Assembly: GCA_017463155.1 (NCBI GenBank)
Contig: JAFTPT010000020.1
Coordinates: 107,448 to 171,447, forward strand
From: Blautia sp.
GTDB lineage: Bacteria; Bacillota; Clostridia; Lachnospirales; Lachnospiraceae
Direction of reading: 5' to 3'
DNA length: 64,000 bases
Position 1 is the stretch's first letter; every line of letters starts with the position of its first letter. The notes below the pieces were generated by a model. It did no database searches. It was not told where the DNA came from and saw only the letters and a list, made by a program, of their open reading frames with translations. The position numbers and the translations under genes are program-made. Shown here piece after piece: positions 24,238 to 31,915 of this stretch.

Positions 24238-25695
24238 TTATTCCGTGATGGATGCGAGAACTTCCTTCAGGTACTCCCATCCTTTTCGTGTGCTTTCGAT
24301 ATCCAGATGCTCCTCGGCTGTATGGATATCCAGGATATCAGGTCCCAAGGATACGCAGTCGAGATCCTCGATCCTTTCATAGAAGAGGCCGCATTCCAGG
24401 CCGGCATGGATCGCTTTGACCGTCATCTCCTGCCCGTACATGCGTCTGTAAACGTCGACCATCTTATCCCGGAGATAGGAATCTGCTTTGTATTCCCATG
24501 CCGGATAATCTCCGGAAACGACCGCTTCGCCGCCGAGGAACTCCGTCAGATAGCAGATCTTGTCCGACAGGGCGATCTTGGCAGAGCCTTTGGAGCTCCG
24601 CACGCTTGTGACGAGACTCAGTTCTTCCTCCGTAAGCTTCAGTACGCCGGGATTGGCGCTGGTCTCGACCAGGTCTTCGATCGTCCCGCTCATCTTCTGC
24701 ACACTCCACGGAATGTTCATGAGCAGGAAGATGATCTTTTGCTGACTGCCGGGCTGCAGTGCTTTTGCAGCTGCTTCCTTTTCTCCGAAGGAGGCCCGGA
24801 TATTGATCGCTCCGTCGGTTCCTTCGTATTCGCTGCGGATATCTTTTTCGAGTCCGGAGAGGATCTCCTGTGCCTTTTCTTTGGATTCTTCGGCAATGAT
24901 CATCTCCGCCGTGCAGGCGTTCGTGATCACGTTGTCTTTGCTGCCCCCTGAGAGGGCTGTCAAGGCAAACTCGCATTCCGTGCCAAGCGCATAGAGTACA
25001 CGTCCCATCAGGACATTCGCGTTGGCGCGGTTTTTGTCGATCTCGGAGCCGGAGTGGCCTCCGACCAGTCCGTCGATGGTCAGCGTCATCCGAATGCCTT
25101 CCGCCTCCGCCCATTTGACGCTCAGGCGGCTTTCCACGCACCGTCCTCCGGCGCAGGATACCCACAGGACACCGTCCTCCTCGGAATCGAGATTGATCAG
25201 GCGTTTTCCGTTCAGCTGTTTGCAGTCAAAGCCATCCGCGCCAAGCAGGCCGATCTCTTCATCCACGGTGATCAGTACCTCGAGCGCAGGAGCCTTGAGA
25301 TCCGGATCCTCCAGAAGTGCCAGGCCGAAGGCGACAGCGATGCCGTCATCTCCGCCCAGGGTCGTTCCGTTGGCCCAGACATAGCCGTCCTTTATGACCA
25401 GCTCCAGGGGATCCTTCGTGAAATCATGATCGATCTCCGGTCTTTTTTCGCAGACCATGTCCATATGGCCCTGCAGGATCACGGTCGGGACGTTCTCATA
25501 GCCCGGTGCCGCGGGTTTACGGATCAGCACGTTGTTCATCTCATCCTGAATATAGGACAGTCCTTTTTCCTTTGCAAAGGAAACCAGGTAATCGCTGATG
25601 GCCTTGGTGTTGCCCGAACCCCGCGGGATACGGCTGATCTCCTCAAAATAATAAAATACACGTTTTGGTTCAAGTTCTTCCAGAACTCTTGGCAT
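24238..25695 (-). CDS. pepD: Aminoacyl-histidine dipeptidase (PepD, M20 family)
   Basis: This 485-residue cytosolic dizinc dipeptidase has metal ligands in QGHMDMVCE, TLGGDDGIAVA (bridging Asp) and TVDEEIGLLGA (catalytic Glu pair), plus LVGGHSGSEID in the lid domain. It hydrolyses Xaa-His and other dipeptides. The ATG at 25695 has GAGGAG 8 nt upstream. Immediately upstream lies the 0.9-kb repeat nest, which may contain its promoter. Confidence 0.93.
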   Translation of the reverse strand: MPRVLEELEPKRVFYYFEEISRIPRGSGNTKAISDYLVSFAKEKGLSYIQDEMNNVLIRKPAAPGYENVPTVILQGHMDMVCEKRPEIDHDFTKDPLELVIKDGYVWANGTTLGGDDGIAVAFGLALLEDPDLKAPALEVLITVDEEIGLLGADGFDCKQLNGKRLINLDSEEDGVLWVSCAGGRCVESRLSVKWAEAEGIRMTLTIDGLVGGHSGSEIDKNRANANVLMGRVLYALGTECEFALTALSGGSKDNVITNACTAEMIIAEESKEKAQEILSGLEKDIRSEYEGTDGAINIRASFGEKEAAAKALQPGSQQKIIFLLMNIPWSVQKMSGTIEDLVETSANPGVLKLTEEELSLVTSVRSSKGSAKIALSDKICYLTEFLGGEAVVSGDYPAWEYKADSYLRDKMVDVYRRMYGQEMTVKAIHAGLECGLFYERIEDLDCVSLGPDILDIHTAEEHLDIESTRKGWEYLKEVLASITE

Positions 25696-25771
25696 GGTTT
25701 ATTCTCCTCTCGTTCGAGTGTGTGTTCTCTGTATGTATCGTTCATCCTGTGCAGCGTTGAAGATAATATAT

Positions 25772-26007
25772 GGCTCGCTTGGATGCGATCCGGGGAGGTG
25801 CAGGAATATGCGGCTGTACGGGACACGCTTGTCTCCTGGGAATCGCTGCGCCGCTTATGATCAGGCGCTCCGGCCAAGCCAGCTTCGCTAAACGGCGGCC
25901 TCCGCGCCTGAAGCTATGCTCGCGATTCCGGGCGTCGACTGCAAAGTGTCCCTTGACAGCCGTCATATTCTGCACTTCTCCCCGGTATCGCATCCTTCAC
26001 TCGCCGG
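25772..26007 (+). repeat. Left arm of an imperfect inverted repeat
   Basis: About 235 bp that reappear inverted at 26366-26633. By eye, identity is roughly three quarters with a few indels. The best block is CTTGTCTCCTGGGAATCGCT, extended by GCGCCGCTTA, near 25828-25857; others are AAGCTATGCTC and GTCGACTGC. Confidence 0.75.
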
Positions 26008-26033
26008 AAGCGTATTCCCAGTGCCACATAATA

Positions 26034-26168
26034 GACTTGGACGAAACATCTACAAGTGAACGCAGATCCACCTCTGACAGGCAGGGGCTTTCGCATGATT
26101 ACCCAAAACGCAGCACAGCGATTACTTGCTCGATATAGCCCTGGCCGACAGCTGATCTCCTCTCGGCG
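26034..26168 (+). repeat. Direct repeat unit 1
   Basis: About 135 bp with strongly conserved ends (GACTTGGACGAAAC at the start; TATAGCCCTGGCCGACAGCT and CTCTCGGCG at the end) and a divergent middle of about 30 bp. It is repeated in the same orientation at 26237-26369. No protein-coding signature was found in it. Confidence 0.75.
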
Positions 26169-26236
26169 CGCGAAGCGCTATCTTTACCGTAGCACAGCCC
26201 GTCTCTGTCTCCCGGCGAACTGATGAAAGTACGTGG

Positions 26237-26369
26237 GACTTGGACGAAACAGCTGCGGGTGAACGCAGATCTGTCTCTGACAGGCAAGGGCTTTCGAGGG
26301 CGGTCTAAGCGTTACACGGCATCAACTTGCTCGGTATAGCCCTGGCCGACAGCTGATCACCTCTCGGCG
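26237..26369 (+). repeat. Direct repeat unit 2
   Basis: Second copy of the 26034-26168 unit, with the same conserved ends and a different central block. It adjoins the right inverted arm. The 68-bp spacer before it (26169-26236) is unrelated except for a short CGGCGAA-like element. Confidence 0.75.
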
Positions 26370-26633
26370 AGTGCAGAATGCCGTATCGAGGAGATAATCA
26401 GTATATGCTGGCTGCGTAAGGCCGCTTCGCAGTCGACGTCGGGGATCGTGAGCATAGCTTTGCATGCGTAAGCCGCCTTGGAACTCAATGCTTTCCACAT
26501 TCAAAAACACAAGAACCTGTTCCAAGGCTTGGCTGGAGCATGTAATAATAAGCGGCGCAGCGATCCCAAGGAGACAAGCGTGGCCTGAACAGCCACATAT
26601 ACTGCTTTCTCCTCATCGGCATTCAAATGAGCC
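26366..26633 (-). repeat. Right arm of the imperfect inverted repeat
   Basis: This is the inverted partner of 25772-26007. It contains an extra insert of about 40 bp (near 26478-26522) whose ends GGAAC and GTTCC are themselves complementary. The whole 25.7-26.64 kb gap holds no credible gene. Confidence 0.75.
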
Positions 26634-26641
26634 CTTACCTC

Positions 26642-26688
26642 AAAAAAGAGACATCTACGTCAGCCGATGGACTGTCACAGATGTCTCT
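26642..26688 (-). terminator. Terminator of the coiled-coil gene
   Basis: AGAGACATCT (26647-26656) and AGATGTCTCT (26679-26688) form a 10-bp stem, and the minus-strand RNA continues with U6. Confidence 0.85.
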
Positions 26689-26709
26689 GATTCTGTTCAG
26701 GGATTTCGT

Positions 26710-27351
26710 TCATTCCTCATCCAGATCATCCAAAAGCGCTTCATCCTCCGGATCTAATTCTTCGGAAGCCGGCATGCTCTGATAAGAATTGGAAATAGCG
26801 GCTGCCTGTGCCGTCTGCGGCGCAAGCTCCTGCCGGTTCTGGTTGACCACATCCAGGCAGCTCTGCAGGGCATCGATAAAGCCTCTGTACTTGCCGCCGG
26901 CATCTTCCAGTGTCTCGCTCAGGATGTTCCCCATGTTGGCCATCATATCGTCCGTATAGGTGATCGCGCTCAGGCGGATGCCGTTCGCGTCCTGGGTAGC
27001 GGAATCAAGAATATCCTGTGCCTCACGGTTTGCCGCGTTGACGGTCTCATTGGCCTGGGCATAGGCTCTCTGCATGATCTCATGCTGCGTAACCAGTTCC
27101 TGTGCCTTCGCCTGTGCATCCGCGATGATGGCGTCCGCCTTCTGCTGGGCATCCTCAAGGATCGCGTCCTTGTTGCTGATGATCTTCTGGTAGCGCTTGA
27201 TCTCATCCGGTGTCTTGAGTCGAAGCTCCCGAAGCAGGTCGGAGATCTCCTCCTTGTCCACTACGATCTTGCGCGTAGAAAGAGGCTGGAATTTACAGCT
27301 CTCCACATACTCTTCGATCTCTTCAATGATCTGTTCGATTCTGCTGCTCAT
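26710..27351 (-). CDS. DivIVA-like coiled-coil protein
   Basis: This 213-residue protein is mostly helical. The central region (residues ~55-120) is rich in Ala/Gln heptads (AQQKADAIIADAQAKAQELV, ANETVNAANREAQDIL), like DivIVA or V-ATPase subunit H/E stalk proteins, which is how such Lachnospiraceae genes are often labelled. The C-terminus is acidic. A role in cell division or polar organisation is inferred only from this architecture. The start at 27351 has AAGGAG; it follows coaD by 25 nt. Confidence 0.65.
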   Translation of the reverse strand: MSSRIEQIIEEIEEYVESCKFQPLSTRKIVVDKEEISDLLRELRLKTPDEIKRYQKIISNKDAILEDAQQKADAIIADAQAKAQELVTQHEIMQRAYAQANETVNAANREAQDILDSATQDANGIRLSAITYTDDMMANMGNILSETLEDAGGKYRGFIDALQSCLDVVNQNRQELAPQTAQAAAISNSYQSMPASEELDPEDEALLDDLDEE

Positions 27352-27376
27352 GTTACAACTCTCCTTACTTTCTTAT

Positions 27377-27856
27377 TCAACCCTTCATCTTGTTCCGCAC
27401 GGCCTCGATGATCTCGGGCGGTGCGAATTTACTAATGTCTCCCCCAAAGGACGCGACTTCCTTCATGATCGTGGAACTCAGGTAGGCATACTGAAGACTG
27501 GTTGTCATAAATACGGTATCAACATCCGGTGCCAGCACCCTGTTGGTCTGTGCCATCTGAAGCTCATACTCAAAATCCGTGACGGCCCGGAGGCCTCTCA
27601 CAATGACCTGCGCATGGTTTTCCCTGGCAAAATTGACCGACAGTCCTTCAAAAGGCTGAACCACGACATTCGGGATATCCTTTGTCGCCTTTTCTAGTAT
27701 ATTAACACGTTCTTCTACAGAAAACAACGGACTTTTTGCAGAATTATGTAAAACTCCAACGATAATCCGGTCAAAAGACACACTGGCTCTTCGAATGACA
27801 TCAAGATGACCATATGTGGCAGGATCAAAGCTGCCCGGGTAAACGGCAATGACCAT
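27377..27856 (-). CDS. coaD: Phosphopantetheine adenylyltransferase
   Basis: This 159-residue nucleotidyltransferase has the [13 protein letters not shown] motif (TxGH-type, catalytic His), [13 protein letters not shown] and the late YLSSTIMKE. It transfers AMP to 4'-phosphopantetheine in coenzyme A synthesis. It lies 13 nt after rsmD, a common pairing in Firmicutes. Confidence 0.97.
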   Translation of the reverse strand: MVIAVYPGSFDPATYGHLDVIRRASVSFDRIIVGVLHNSAKSPLFSVEERVNILEKATKDIPNVVVQPFEGLSVNFARENHAQVIVRGLRAVTDFEYELQMAQTNRVLAPDVDTVFMTTSLQYAYLSSTIMKEVASFGGDISKFAPPEIIEAVRNKMKG

Positions 27857-27869
27857 GGGCTCATTATCC

Positions 27870-28424
27870 TCACTTTCTCTTCATAACGAAGATATGCTTG
27901 TTTGTCTTGTAGGTCTTGGTCCGGACCAGCTCGTAACCGGCATCGCCGAGCCACGAAAAATCCGTGTGCAGATCGGCTTCGATGATCACCGTGGTCTCTT
28001 CATCAAGAAGAGAGCTTCCGTAGAGAAGCTCCAGCACTTTCGGCTCCAGTCCCTTATGGTAGGGAGGGTCCATAAATATAAACGTAAAGGGTGCATGGCC
28101 CTGCAGGGACGAGATTGCCCTTTGCACCTCAAGTCCAAGCACCTGTGCGTCAGCGTCCAGCCTTGTAAAGGCAAGGTTCTCGCGGATCACGCTTACGGCC
28201 TTCGGATCATTGTCCACGAACACGCAGCAGGCCGCGCCGCGGCTCAGAGCCTCGATCCCGATCCCGCCGCTCCCGGCGAACAGGTCAAGGAAAGAGGATC
28301 CGGGAATGTCCGGCTGCAGGATGTTAAACAATGTTTCCTTGATGCGGTCCGTCGTCGGTCTTGTACCGAGGCCCGGGACCGTCTTCAGATTCAGACGTCT
28401 GGCTTTGCCGGCGATCACTCTCAT
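27870..28424 (-). CDS. rsmD: 16S rRNA (guanine-966-N2)-methyltransferase RsmD
   Basis: This 184-residue SAM-dependent methyltransferase shows [10 protein letters not shown] at the N-terminus, the SAM loop [17 protein letters not shown] and the catalytic DPPYHKG (D/NPPY). It methylates 16S rRNA in the 30S subunit. Its start overlaps mgsA by 4 nt. Confidence 0.95.
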   Translation of the reverse strand: MRVIAGKARRLNLKTVPGLGTRPTTDRIKETLFNILQPDIPGSSFLDLFAGSGGIGIEALSRGAACCVFVDNDPKAVSVIRENLAFTRLDADAQVLGLEVQRAISSLQGHAPFTFIFMDPPYHKGLEPKVLELLYGSSLLDEETTVIIEADLHTDFSWLGDAGYELVRTKTYKTNKHIFVMKRK

Positions 28425-28816
28425 TTCAGGTTCAGTCTCCAGTCAAGGTCTCCTCTTGCCAGTCCGAGGATCAGAAGCTCCGCCGTGGCGATATTGGTCG
28501 CGCAGGGAATGTTATACTGGTCGCATCTTTTGACGATGCTCATGATATCGGGCTCCTTGGGATCGATCATCACCGGATTGTAGAACAGGATCACCATATC
28601 CAGATCCTGCCGTTCCACCATCTCCATGAACTGCTTGTCTCCGCCGATACTGCCTGCCAGAAATTTATGAACATGAAGACTGGTGGCCTCCTCGATCCGG
28701 CGTCCGGTCGTGCCGGTCGCGTAGACCTCGTGCTTTGAGAGGATATTTTTATATGCGATGCAAAAATCTTCGATCAGAACTTTTTTACTGTTGTGTGCGA
28801 TTATACCCAGATTCAT
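28421..28816 (-). CDS. mgsA: Methylglyoxal synthase
   Basis: This 131-residue enzyme converts dihydroxyacetone phosphate to methylglyoxal. Features are IAHNSKK, ATGTTGRRIEE (phosphate binding), AGSIGGDKQF and DMVILFYNP, with the catalytic Asp region. Length is typical. It is the first gene of the mgsA-rsmD-coaD-coiled-coil operon. Confidence 0.95.
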   Translation of the reverse strand: MNLGIIAHNSKKVLIEDFCIAYKNILSKHEVYATGTTGRRIEEATSLHVHKFLAGSIGGDKQFMEMVERQDLDMVILFYNPVMIDPKEPDIMSIVKRCDQYNIPCATNIATAELLILGLARGDLDWRLNLK

Positions 28817-28865
28817 TGTTCACCTCTCCTTCTCGTTTTTTAGAAATTCTTTCATAATTATGTCC

Positions 28866-28894
28866 ATTATAACAAATGACGAAAAGAGATGCAA
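28866..28894 (-). promoter_or_regulatory. Promoter of the mgsA operon
   Basis: TTGCAT, 17 nt, TATAAT on the minus strand with a TGT extension before the -10 box. Confidence 0.75.
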
Positions 28895-28966
28895 TTAAAA
28901 CTGTAAAAATCGTCAAAATTCATAGCTTGTTAAAAACTCGCCATGAATCTTTCCGATGCAGGCAAT

Positions 28967-29009
28967 GACAAAAACGCACTGCATTCCTGCAGTGCGTCCG
29001 TGCAAACCT
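28967..29009 (-). terminator. Terminator of the ABC importer operon; 43-bp direct repeat, copy 1
   Basis: CGCACTGCA-GGAA-TGCAGTGCG plus U5 on the minus strand is a strong intrinsic terminator. The 43 bases 28967-29009 are identical to 35786-35828, in the same orientation, including unpaired flanks. The last base is part of the stop codon of the M14-type gene. Confidence 0.9.
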
Positions 29010-29977
29010 CAGTCCGTTTTCATTCCGCGTTTTAATCCGTAAGCGACCAGCGGGAATCCCTTCCGCACTGCCAGTCCACGGGTATAATAGAACACGATGC
29101 CGTCATCTTCCGCAAAGAACGTCTTCAGAGGATTTCCGTAGAAATCCTCCATATAACCCAGAACCTGTCCTTTTTTTACCTCGTCTCCTGCTTCTATACA
29201 GGCATACCAGAGAGCCTGCTCATCCGATACCAGATACACCGTATCTGTACTGATCGTATGTGAAACATCCTGCATGACCTTTTCTTTTTCCGGGAATACA
29301 TACACGCCCAGATGATCAAGAAGAAGGCGGATATCCGTCATATCTGCCTGAATCCATTCTTCATAACACAGATCGCTATGGCCCCTTTCCAAAAGAATGC
29401 CCGGTACATCAAAAAAGTTCGCAGCATAGCTGAATTCACCTGTAGTCGCGGAGGACTCGATGAGGAAGGGGATCGTAGTGGCTTTTGCCGCCTCCAGAGA
29501 TTCTGCAGTGACCTTCGGTGCTTTCGGATAGAAAAGGCACGGGGTCAGAGGCTCCGCCACACCTCCGCTGTGAAGATCCAACACGAAATCCAGCTGAGGG
29601 AAGATCTCGCGCACAAAATAATCTGCTATGCATTCGGTGACCGTTCCCCCCTGTTTTCCAGGATAATCCGCATTCAGATTTCCGTTGTCTTCCGGAACCC
29701 GGCCGCCGGTTCTGGACCAGAAGCCGCTTACATTAACACAATGGATAAACAGGATTCGTCCGCTCACCTTCTCAGGATCGATCTCCTTCGCGATCCTGAT
29801 CACAGCCGGTACTCCCGGGTATTCTCCACTGTGAATACTGGCCGTTATGAGGACCGTTTTACCACGACGGCTGCCGTTTACGATCGTAGCCGGTATCCTG
29901 TAGCCTTCGACTCCCGGTTCGATCGTCACCTGCCGGCTGCTTCCCTCCGGAATCTCATATCCACATATTTTCCACAT
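29009..29977 (-). CDS. Succinylglutamate desuccinylase/aspartoacylase-type (M14) zinc deacylase
   Basis: This 322-residue protein has the family zinc motif SIHSGEYPG (HxxE, residues ~48-51), a later zinc His in LDLHSGG, GNLNADYPGKQGG and a C-terminal biotinyl-like beta region. Relatives remove acyl groups from N-acylamino acids. It is the last gene of the cobalamin-riboswitch ABC operon, so it may process an imported ligand, for instance an acylated or opine-like metal chelator; that role is inference. The gene ends directly at a terminator. Confidence 0.8.
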   Translation of the reverse strand: MWKICGYEIPEGSSRQVTIEPGVEGYRIPATIVNGSRRGKTVLITASIHSGEYPGVPAVIRIAKEIDPEKVSGRILFIHCVNVSGFWSRTGGRVPEDNGNLNADYPGKQGGTVTECIADYFVREIFPQLDFVLDLHSGGVAEPLTPCLFYPKAPKVTAESLEAAKATTIPFLIESSATTGEFSYAANFFDVPGILLERGHSDLCYEEWIQADMTDIRLLLDHLGVYVFPEKEKVMQDVSHTISTDTVYLVSDEQALWYACIEAGDEVKKGQVLGYMEDFYGNPLKTFFAEDDGIVFYYTRGLAVRKGFPLVAYGLKRGMKTD

Positions 29978-30025
29978 AGGTTATTCTCCTTACCTTTACG
30001 GTTGTCAAATCATCTAACATGTATT

Positions 30026-30988
30026 TTATGAAAATCTGTGGCACGCGATCTCGTGCCCGGGTTCGATTTCCTTCAAGGCCGGGATCTCTTTTTCACATCG
30101 TTCCTGGCAATATTCACAACGATTGCGGAATGGGCAGCCGCTTGGCGCGTTCAGAGGGCTCGGTGCTTCCGAATCGATGCTTTCGATCGGTACGGAAAAA
30201 TCCATATCGATGGAAAAGATCGAATCCTTAAGCGCCTGTGTGTACGGATGCATCGTATCATGACCGAGCTGCCTGCTGGGAACGATCTCTACAACATGGC
30301 CGAGATACATGACCATTGTCCTGTGGGACATGGAACGGACCAGGGCAATGTCATGGCAGATGCAGACAATCGATATGTTCTTTTCCTTCTGCAGGCGGAT
30401 CAGAAGATCTACCACCGTTTTCTGTACGGAAACATCCAGCGCGGATGTGGCTTCGTCACAGATCAGGATCTCCGGATCGAGTGCCAGTGCTCTGGCAATT
30501 CCCACCCTCTGCCGCTGACCGCCGCTCATGCTGTGCGGATACCGGTCGGCAAAATCCGGATTCAGTTCCACCATTTCAAGGAGCCTTCTGGCGTGCTGGT
30601 CCTTTTCCCGCCGTGAGATCAGCCCGTAATTCAGGAGTGGTTCACAGAGAATATCGCGCACCTTCATTCTGGGCGAAAAGGCATCTGCCGGATCCTGAAA
30701 GACCATCTGGATATGGCGGCGGTTTTTGCGTTTTTCCTCTCCCTTCAGATGCGAAATGTTTTTCCCGTGAAAAAGGATCTCCCCATCCGTCGGAGAATCA
30801 AGCTGCGCGATCATGCGAACCAGCGTGCTTTTGCCGCAGCCGGATTCCCCTGCGATCCCAAGCGTTTCACCCCTGTACAGCTTCAGATTGATATCCTGGT
30901 TTGCATAGAGGCTCCTGCCTCCGGATGCAGGAAAGATCCTGGATACATGATTCGCTTCCAGTACGATTTCTTTTTCACGCACGTCCAC
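30026..30988 (-). CDS. Nickel/oligopeptide-type ABC transporter ATPase (NikE/OppF-like)
   Basis: This 320-residue ATPase has Walker A GESGCGKST, signature MSGGQRQRVGIARAL and Walker B ILICDEATSALD, plus the C-terminal oligopeptide-transporter extension with Cys-rich GCPFRNRCEYCQERC typical of Opp/Dpp ATPases, where such Cys residues can bind an Fe-S cluster. It powers the importer encoded upstream together with the 31046-31831 subunit. Confidence 0.92.
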   Translation of the reverse strand: MDVREKEIVLEANHVSRIFPASGGRSLYANQDINLKLYRGETLGIAGESGCGKSTLVRMIAQLDSPTDGEILFHGKNISHLKGEEKRKNRRHIQMVFQDPADAFSPRMKVRDILCEPLLNYGLISRREKDQHARRLLEMVELNPDFADRYPHSMSGGQRQRVGIARALALDPEILICDEATSALDVSVQKTVVDLLIRLQKEKNISIVCICHDIALVRSMSHRTMVMYLGHVVEIVPSRQLGHDTMHPYTQALKDSIFSIDMDFSVPIESIDSEAPSPLNAPSGCPFRNRCEYCQERCEKEIPALKEIEPGHEIACHRFS

Positions 30989-31045
30989 GGTGCCACCTCC
31001 AAAAAATCCGTCTCAGAAAGACATTTTTGCATTCGTCAGATTTCA

Positions 31046-31831
31046 TCATTCCACATACAGCTCGCCATCCATCACGGGTATCGCTTGCAAAAGCTTCTTT
31101 GTATACTCGCAGGACGGTTCTTGCAGGATCTGTTCTCTTCCACCCTCTTCCACGACACGGCCGTTCTGCATGACAAGGATGCGGTGGGACATGTATGCAG
31201 CCACTCCCAGATTATGGGTCACAATAATGACTGAAGTGTCAAACTCATGATTCAGTTCGACCATCTGACGGACGATCTGTGCCTGTGTGGTGACATCCAG
31301 CGCGGAAGTCGGTTCATCCGCCAGAAGCAGCTTTGGCTGAAATGTCATGGCCATGGCGATTCCGACACGCTGCCGCATACCTCCGGACAGCTGGAAGGGA
31401 TAGCTCCTCATGATGTTCTCTCCATCCGGCAGACGCATGGCTTCCAGCATCCGGACTGCTTTCTGGTGGGCTTCCTTCCTGCTGATCTTCTCATGCAGTA
31501 GAATGTATTCTTCAAACTGCGAGCCGATCCTACGTATCGGGTTGATCATGGCTCCTGAATCCTGGAAGATCATACAGATATCCGTTCCCCGGATCTCATT
31601 CATCTGTTTTTCCGAATAACCCAGAAGCGATCTGCCTTCGAACAGAATATCTCCCTCTGCAACACTTCCCTCCTGGGGCAGCAGTCCCAGGATCGCACGG
31701 ATCACAGTGGTCTTACCGCTTCCGCTTTCGCCCACAAGACTGATGATCTCTCCCTTGTCCATATGCAGGTTGAAATCGATCAGGGTAGGCACGTTATTAT
31801 ATTCCACTGTAATGTGATTAACATCCAGCAT
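31046..31831 (-). CDS. Nickel/oligopeptide-type ABC transporter ATPase (NikD/OppD-like)
   Basis: This 261-residue ATPase starts at the ATG at 31831 with GGAGG 7 nt upstream; an upstream in-frame Met lacks this. It has Walker A GESGSGKTT, signature LSGGMRQRVGIAMAM and Walker B LLLADEPTSALD. It lacks the Cys-rich C-terminal extension of its partner, as is usual for short NikD-type subunits. Confidence 0.92.
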   Translation of the reverse strand: MLDVNHITVEYNNVPTLIDFNLHMDKGEIISLVGESGSGKTTVIRAILGLLPQEGSVAEGDILFEGRSLLGYSEKQMNEIRGTDICMIFQDSGAMINPIRRIGSQFEEYILLHEKISRKEAHQKAVRMLEAMRLPDGENIMRSYPFQLSGGMRQRVGIAMAMTFQPKLLLADEPTSALDVTTQAQIVRQMVELNHEFDTSVIIVTHNLGVAAYMSHRILVMQNGRVVEEGGREQILQEPSCEYTKKLLQAIPVMDGELYVE

Positions 31832-31915
31832 GCGAAAACCTCCTGCACCTGTAAGCACGGCACAAAGGAAGAAAAAGCAGGTTTCCTCCTCTGTGCCGCT
31901 TCAATTCCGGGCCTG

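Noticed and set aside
25700-26641. CRISPR array
   Set aside because: Only two copies of a 134-bp unit plus two inverted arms; unit size, number and lack of cas genes do not fit.
25742-26757. Several open frames of 60-122 codons in the repeat nest, two sharing an IISGAAIPRRQA peptide
   Set aside because: The shared peptide comes from the inverted DNA arms. There are no ribosome sites, and the frames occur on both strands with indels between copies, so they look like by-products of the repeat.
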